Source: an uncultured Fusobacterium sp. (GTDB lineage Bacteria > Fusobacteriota > Fusobacteriia > Fusobacteriales > Fusobacteriaceae). From it: DNA of 44,430 nucleotides. The notes beneath the pieces are model-generated. The model saw nothing but the letters and a program-made list of their open reading frames with translations, was not told the origin of the DNA and ran no database searches. Within the stretch, counting starts at the first letter, position 1. Every line of letters begins with the position of its first letter. The translations under genes and the position numbers were made by a program. The stretch covers positions 1-44,430 of the forward strand of contig UQQO01000003.1 of the NCBI GenBank assembly GCA_900543175.1, given 5' to 3'. Below, piece by piece: positions 41,929-44,430 of this stretch.

Positions 41929-42506
41929 AATAGTATATCCCCTGTTAATATTATTATCTCAGACAATTCTACCATTGTTATTCTTTTTTGCATACTTATT
42001 TTTCTAATTTCTTGATATGCTTCCTCTTCTGTAATCTTTTTATTTTTCATTAATATTCCTTTTGCTTTCTCTATTTTCTTTCTTTCTTCTAATTTTAATT
42101 TTGCTTCTACTGCTTCAGTTTGAAATTTTTTCATTCTAAGATGTGTATTATAAATCATTTTTAACCTTGAAAGAAAAATATCCTCATCTACAGGTTTTAT
42201 AAGATATCCCATCACTGAACTTTCTGTTGCTTTTTGAATATATTCTTTAATATTATATGCTGTCAGCATAATTATACAGCCTGAAAATTTTTCTTCATTT
42301 AGGACTTTTGCCACTTGTAAGCCATTCATTAAAGGCATTTTTACATCTAGAAGTACAATATCAGGTTTCTTTTCGTGACATTCTCTTAAAGCTTCTAAGC
42401 CATCTCCTGCTTCACCAACTACTTCATATCCATTTTCAGTAAGCATCTCTACCATGTCCATTCTTGTTAATGTCTCATCTTCAGCTATTACAATTCTTGC
42501 TGTCAT
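41925..42506 (-). CDS. eutV: ANTAR-domain response regulator EutV
   Basis: 193 residues: receiver domain (RIVIAEDETLTRMDMVEML at the start, phospho-acceptor Asp in VLLDVKMPLMNG near 53, Lys in YLIKPVDED) and, after a coiled-coil linker, a C-terminal ANTAR RNA-binding domain (IEKAKGILMKNKKITEEEAYQEIRKISMQKRITM). The phosphorylated dimer binds paired A1-G4 hexaloop hairpins, and the target lies at 40490-40527. Positioned between eutP (2 bases upstream) and eutW (4-base overlap). Confidence 0.96.
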   Translation of the reverse strand: MTARIVIAEDETLTRMDMVEMLTENGYEVVGEAGDGLEALRECHEKKPDIVLLDVKMPLMNGLQVAKVLNEEKFSGCIIMLTAYNIKEYIQKATESSVMGYLIKPVDEDIFLSRLKMIYNTHLRMKKFQTEAVEAKLKLEERKKIEKAKGILMKNKKITEEEAYQEIRKISMQKRITMVELSEIIILTGDILL

Positions 42507-42508
42507 TT

Positions 42509-42925
42509 TTATCCAATCCTTTCTCGCAATTTTAAAATTTCTTTCTCATCTTCTAATCCTGTATAATAAATTTCTTCTGCTCCAGCTGATTTTAAAAATT
42601 CTTCTGCTTTAATACAATTAAAGTTTAAATCCTTTTTAGTTACTATACCTATTACACTTTTTCCATTAAACATTGTAGAAAAATTAGGTGGAAAAAAAGT
42701 TTCTTCATCTTGTGCTGATTGAACTAATGCTACTATATCAACATCACTAGCTATTACTGTTAATCTACTAAAAAATTTACGTTCTATATACTCTCCCGGA
42801 GTATCAATAATATTTCCTTCATATGAAATCATCTGAGTTTTTTGATATACAACATTTTCTCCATTGATTTTTTGAGTTAATGTTGTTTTTCCAGCTCCTG
42901 TTCGACCAACTAACATAATTTTCAT
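42509..42925 (-). CDS. eutP: EutP small GTPase-like protein
   Basis: 138-residue P-loop protein of the EutP/PduV family (PF10662). G1 is GRTGAGKTTL near residue 7, G3 is IDTPGEYIER near 41, and G4-like is VTKKDLN near 95. Family members are associated with microcompartments; EutP of some species has been reported to have acetate kinase activity. Starts 4 bases after eutS and ends 2 bases before eutV, so it is tightly coupled. Confidence 0.93.
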   Translation of the reverse strand: MKIMLVGRTGAGKTTLTQKINGENVVYQKTQMISYEGNIIDTPGEYIERKFFSRLTVIASDVDIVALVQSAQDEETFFPPNFSTMFNGKSVIGIVTKKDLNFNCIKAEEFLKSAGAEEIYYTGLEDEKEILKLRERIG

Positions 42926-42929
42926 AAAA

Positions 42930-43274
42930 TCACGACCTTGTAATCTCTGAAGTTGAAAATTTTAAAGTTGAATTTAGAAATTCTATTACACTTTTTAAAG
43001 ATGTTTCAACACTAGATACATCTCCACTTATTACTAATGTCCCACTAAATCTATCTAAAAACCCTATTTCTACATTTCCAGATTTTGTAGCTATGTCTGC
43101 TCCTATTATAGCTGCTTCTCCAGGAGTAATTGTAAGTATTCCAATGGCTTGAGTTGTTTCAGTATTTAAACCAATTTTTTTACAAATATCTTTATCTGGA
43201 TGTGCTATTAAATGTGCCAAAGTTACCTGTTTTCCTGGAACATATTCCTGTATTATTCTATCTCTTTCTTTCAT
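42930..43274 (-). CDS. eutS: BMC shell protein EutS
   Basis: 114-residue BMC protein of the circularly permuted EutS/PduU type: [22 protein letters not shown] at the N-terminus (the beta-barrel region), then [49 protein letters not shown]. First gene of the eut operon; RBS AGAGGAG. It lies 60 bases downstream of a putative promoter and about 150 bases from the hairpin of the adjacent insertion sequence. Confidence 0.96.
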   Translation of the reverse strand: MKERDRIIQEYVPGKQVTLAHLIAHPDKDICKKIGLNTETTQAIGILTITPGEAAIIGADIATKSGNVEIGFLDRFSGTLVISGDVSSVETSLKSVIEFLNSTLKFSTSEITRS

Positions 43275-43333
43275 TTTCTATTCTCCTCTAAAACAACGTA
43301 CTAATTGATTTCTTTAAATACATTTTTATATAT

Positions 43334-43363
43334 AATATAAGCATATTTTTTTATTTTTTTCAA
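43334..43363 (-). promoter_or_regulatory. Putative eut operon promoter
   Basis: On the minus strand TTGAAA (43363-43358), 18-base spacer, TATATT (43339-43334), with TG two bases upstream of the -10. The start would be near 43327, about 53 bases before eutS. The region is nearly pure A/T, so chance matches are a concern. Confidence 0.45.
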
Positions 43364-43423
43364 ATATTTTTATTTTATATATAAATAAATTGTAGAATAT
43401 AGCATACAAAAAATATAAAAAAT

Positions 43424-43444
43424 AGCGCGATTGCTCATCGCGCT
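43424..43444. repeat. Terminal hairpin of the IS91-type element or bidirectional terminator
   Basis: Perfect 8-bp GC-rich stem AGCGCGAT / ATCGCGCT with loop TGCTC, flanked by A-run and T-run. It lies 22 bases before the transposase ATG. In an otherwise AT-only region, this is probably the subterminal hairpin of the insertion sequence. Confidence 0.6.
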
Positions 43445-43459
43445 TTTCTTTTGTATAAT
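43431..43459 (+). promoter_or_regulatory. Promoter of transposase, -35 inside the hairpin
   Basis: TTGCTC (43431-43436), 17 bases, TATAAT (43454-43459). Transcription would start at about 43466, the A of the start codon, implying a leaderless message. No ribosome-binding site is visible. Confidence 0.55.
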
Positions 43460-43465
43460 ATACTT

Positions 43466-44430
43466 ATGAATTCTAAAACTCCTTCTTTAATAAATATCTT
43501 TTCTAGTTTCTTTTTTGAATACTGGGAACAAATTAAATTTAACTTTGATGAAAAAAGAAGAAAAAATATTTGGAAAAATGTTTGTGCCTTTCTTAGATGT
43601 GGAAATCCTAAATTTGGATATGCTGAATATATTTGTCCTGACTGCTTTGAAAAACTTGTTGTTCCTTTTACTTGTAAATCTAAATTTTGTCCCTCTTGTG
43701 GTATTGTATATGCTGAAAAATGGGCGCATAGCCTACATGAACAACTTTTTAATGTTCAGCATTTACATATCACTTTTTCTCTTCCTGTTGGTTTTATCAG
43801 GGATTTTTTCTTTTTTCAGCAATTTAAACTTCGTGAACTTGCTGATGCTGCATATTCTGCTATCAAATATACTTTTAAAAAAATTGGTATACATCAAGTT
43901 GGAGTCATTATTAATATCCATACTTTTGCTAGAGATACATCATGGAATCCACATATTCATGCTATTGTTACTCATGGTGGACTTGATATTAATAATAATT
44001 GGAAAACACCAAAATCTTTTCCGTGGACTGTCTTTAGAAAATCTTGGCAAAAATGTTCTTTAGATATTTTAAGTATTCATGCAAAAGAAACAAAAAATAT
44101 TAATTTAAAAAATAAAATTTCTCTTGCTTACAAAAAATATCAAAATGGATTTTATGTTAATTCAGAAAATTTTGTAAATAATATAGAAAACATCGCAAAA
44201 TACTTAGGAAGGTATTTAGCTAGACCTGCTATTGCTGATTATAGAATTGTTAGTTTTAATCATGATTTTGTTAAATTTTGGTTTCAAACACCTGATTCTA
44301 ATAAAAAGAATTTTCTAATCTTAGAAACTAAAAAATTTATTGGAAGATTAGTTTCTCACATTGCACCCAAAAATTTTAAAATGATTAGAAGGTATGGACT
44401 TTATTCACGAAGAGCTAAGAAAAGAAAAAT
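43466..44430 (+). CDS. IS91-family-type transposase, 3' end beyond window
   Basis: Open from ATG 43466 to the window edge (321 residues seen, no stop). An N-terminal zinc-binding domain has Cys pairs FLRCGNP, YICPDC, FTCKSKFCPSCG (PF14319 type). It is followed by a Rep-like HUH single-strand nuclease domain with NPHIHAIVTHGG near residue 163 and a Tyr-containing helix NIAKYLGRYLARPA near 247 (Y2_Tnp, PF04986 type). Such elements move by rolling-circle-like transposition without inverted terminal repeats. No ribosome-binding site precedes the ATG; see the promoter feature. The element sits just upstream of the eut operon, facing away from it. Completeness cannot be judged. Confidence 0.88.
   Translation, partial: MNSKTPSLINIFSSFFFEYWEQIKFNFDEKRRKNIWKNVCAFLRCGNPKFGYAEYICPDCFEKLVVPFTCKSKFCPSCGIVYAEKWAHSLHEQLFNVQHLHITFSLPVGFIRDFFFFQQFKLRELADAAYSAIKYTFKKIGIHQVGVIINIHTFARDTSWNPHIHAIVTHGGLDINNNWKTPKSFPWTVFRKSWQKCSLDILSIHAKETKNINLKNKISLAYKKYQNGFYVNSENFVNNIENIAKYLGRYLARPAIADYRIVSFNHDFVKFWFQTPDSNKKNFLILETKKFIGRLVSHIAPKNFKMIRRYGLYSRRAKKRK

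Noticed and set aside
43515..44063. Plus-strand 182-codon frame rich in Leu/Ile/Phe
   Set aside because: Out of frame with the transposase that starts at 43466 and shows Cys-pair and NPHIH motifs; the hydrophobic bias comes from shifted reading.
1..44430. CRISPR arrays, tRNA, rRNA
   Set aside because: No regularly spaced repeats and no tRNA-like cloverleaf or rRNA segments were seen while reading both strands.

Overview
The window is very AT-rich. It combines outer-membrane TonB-dependent receptors (a diderm trait) with an ethanolamine operon regulated by the EutV/EutW antitermination pair. Together these point to an anaerobic gut or oral Fusobacterium (Fusobacteriota). That assignment is an inference from gene content and base composition; no rRNA is present to confirm it.

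Layout. Bases 1-2050 (+ strand) hold the end of an AAA-ATPase/PD-(D/E)XK protein that enters from the left edge, then an HU gene with its own promoter and terminator. Bases 2220-25950 form a corrinoid (vitamin B12) acquisition and tetrapyrrole-chelatase island with three cobalamin riboswitches. Riboswitch 1 (- strand, about 5216-5365) controls a three-gene BtuFCD-type ABC importer. Riboswitch 2 (- strand, about 20651-20800) precedes an 11-gene run: TonB receptor, binding protein, permease, ATPase, CbiZ amidohydrolase, CobN-like chelatase, radical SAM/SPASM protein, ChlI, ChlI-ChlD, a TIM-barrel protein and a NifX-like protein. A second binding protein plus second cobN (24614-20874, - strand) start from their own strong promoter. 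They diverge from riboswitch 3 and a second TonB receptor (+ strand, 25949-27937).

Bases 28047-43274 (- strand) are a nearly complete ethanolamine-utilisation (eut) microcompartment operon in transcription order S-P-V-W-A-B-C-L-(BMC)-M-(BMC-T)-E-T-(pduL)-(unknown)-N-(unknown)-H-Q-G. A textbook EutV dual-hairpin antiterminator lies between eutW and eutA. The window ends (+ strand, 43466 to the edge) inside an IS91-type transposase gene whose promoter lies partly in a terminal hairpin.

How it fits together. EutBC needs adenosylcobalamin, and EutT makes that cofactor from cobalamin. The left island is what a cell would use to capture corrinoids, cleave their nucleotide loop (CbiZ), and possibly insert or remove the metal (CobN with ChlI/ChlD). 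The least understood part is the riboswitch-controlled chelatase operon. It has two CobN copies, each paired with its own receptor and binding protein, but one set of ATPase subunits, and it also carries a radical SAM, a NifX-like and a TIM-barrel protein of unknown job. Its true substrate (corrinoid, or another metallated or metal-free tetrapyrrole) and direction (metal insertion or removal) cannot be read from sequence alone.
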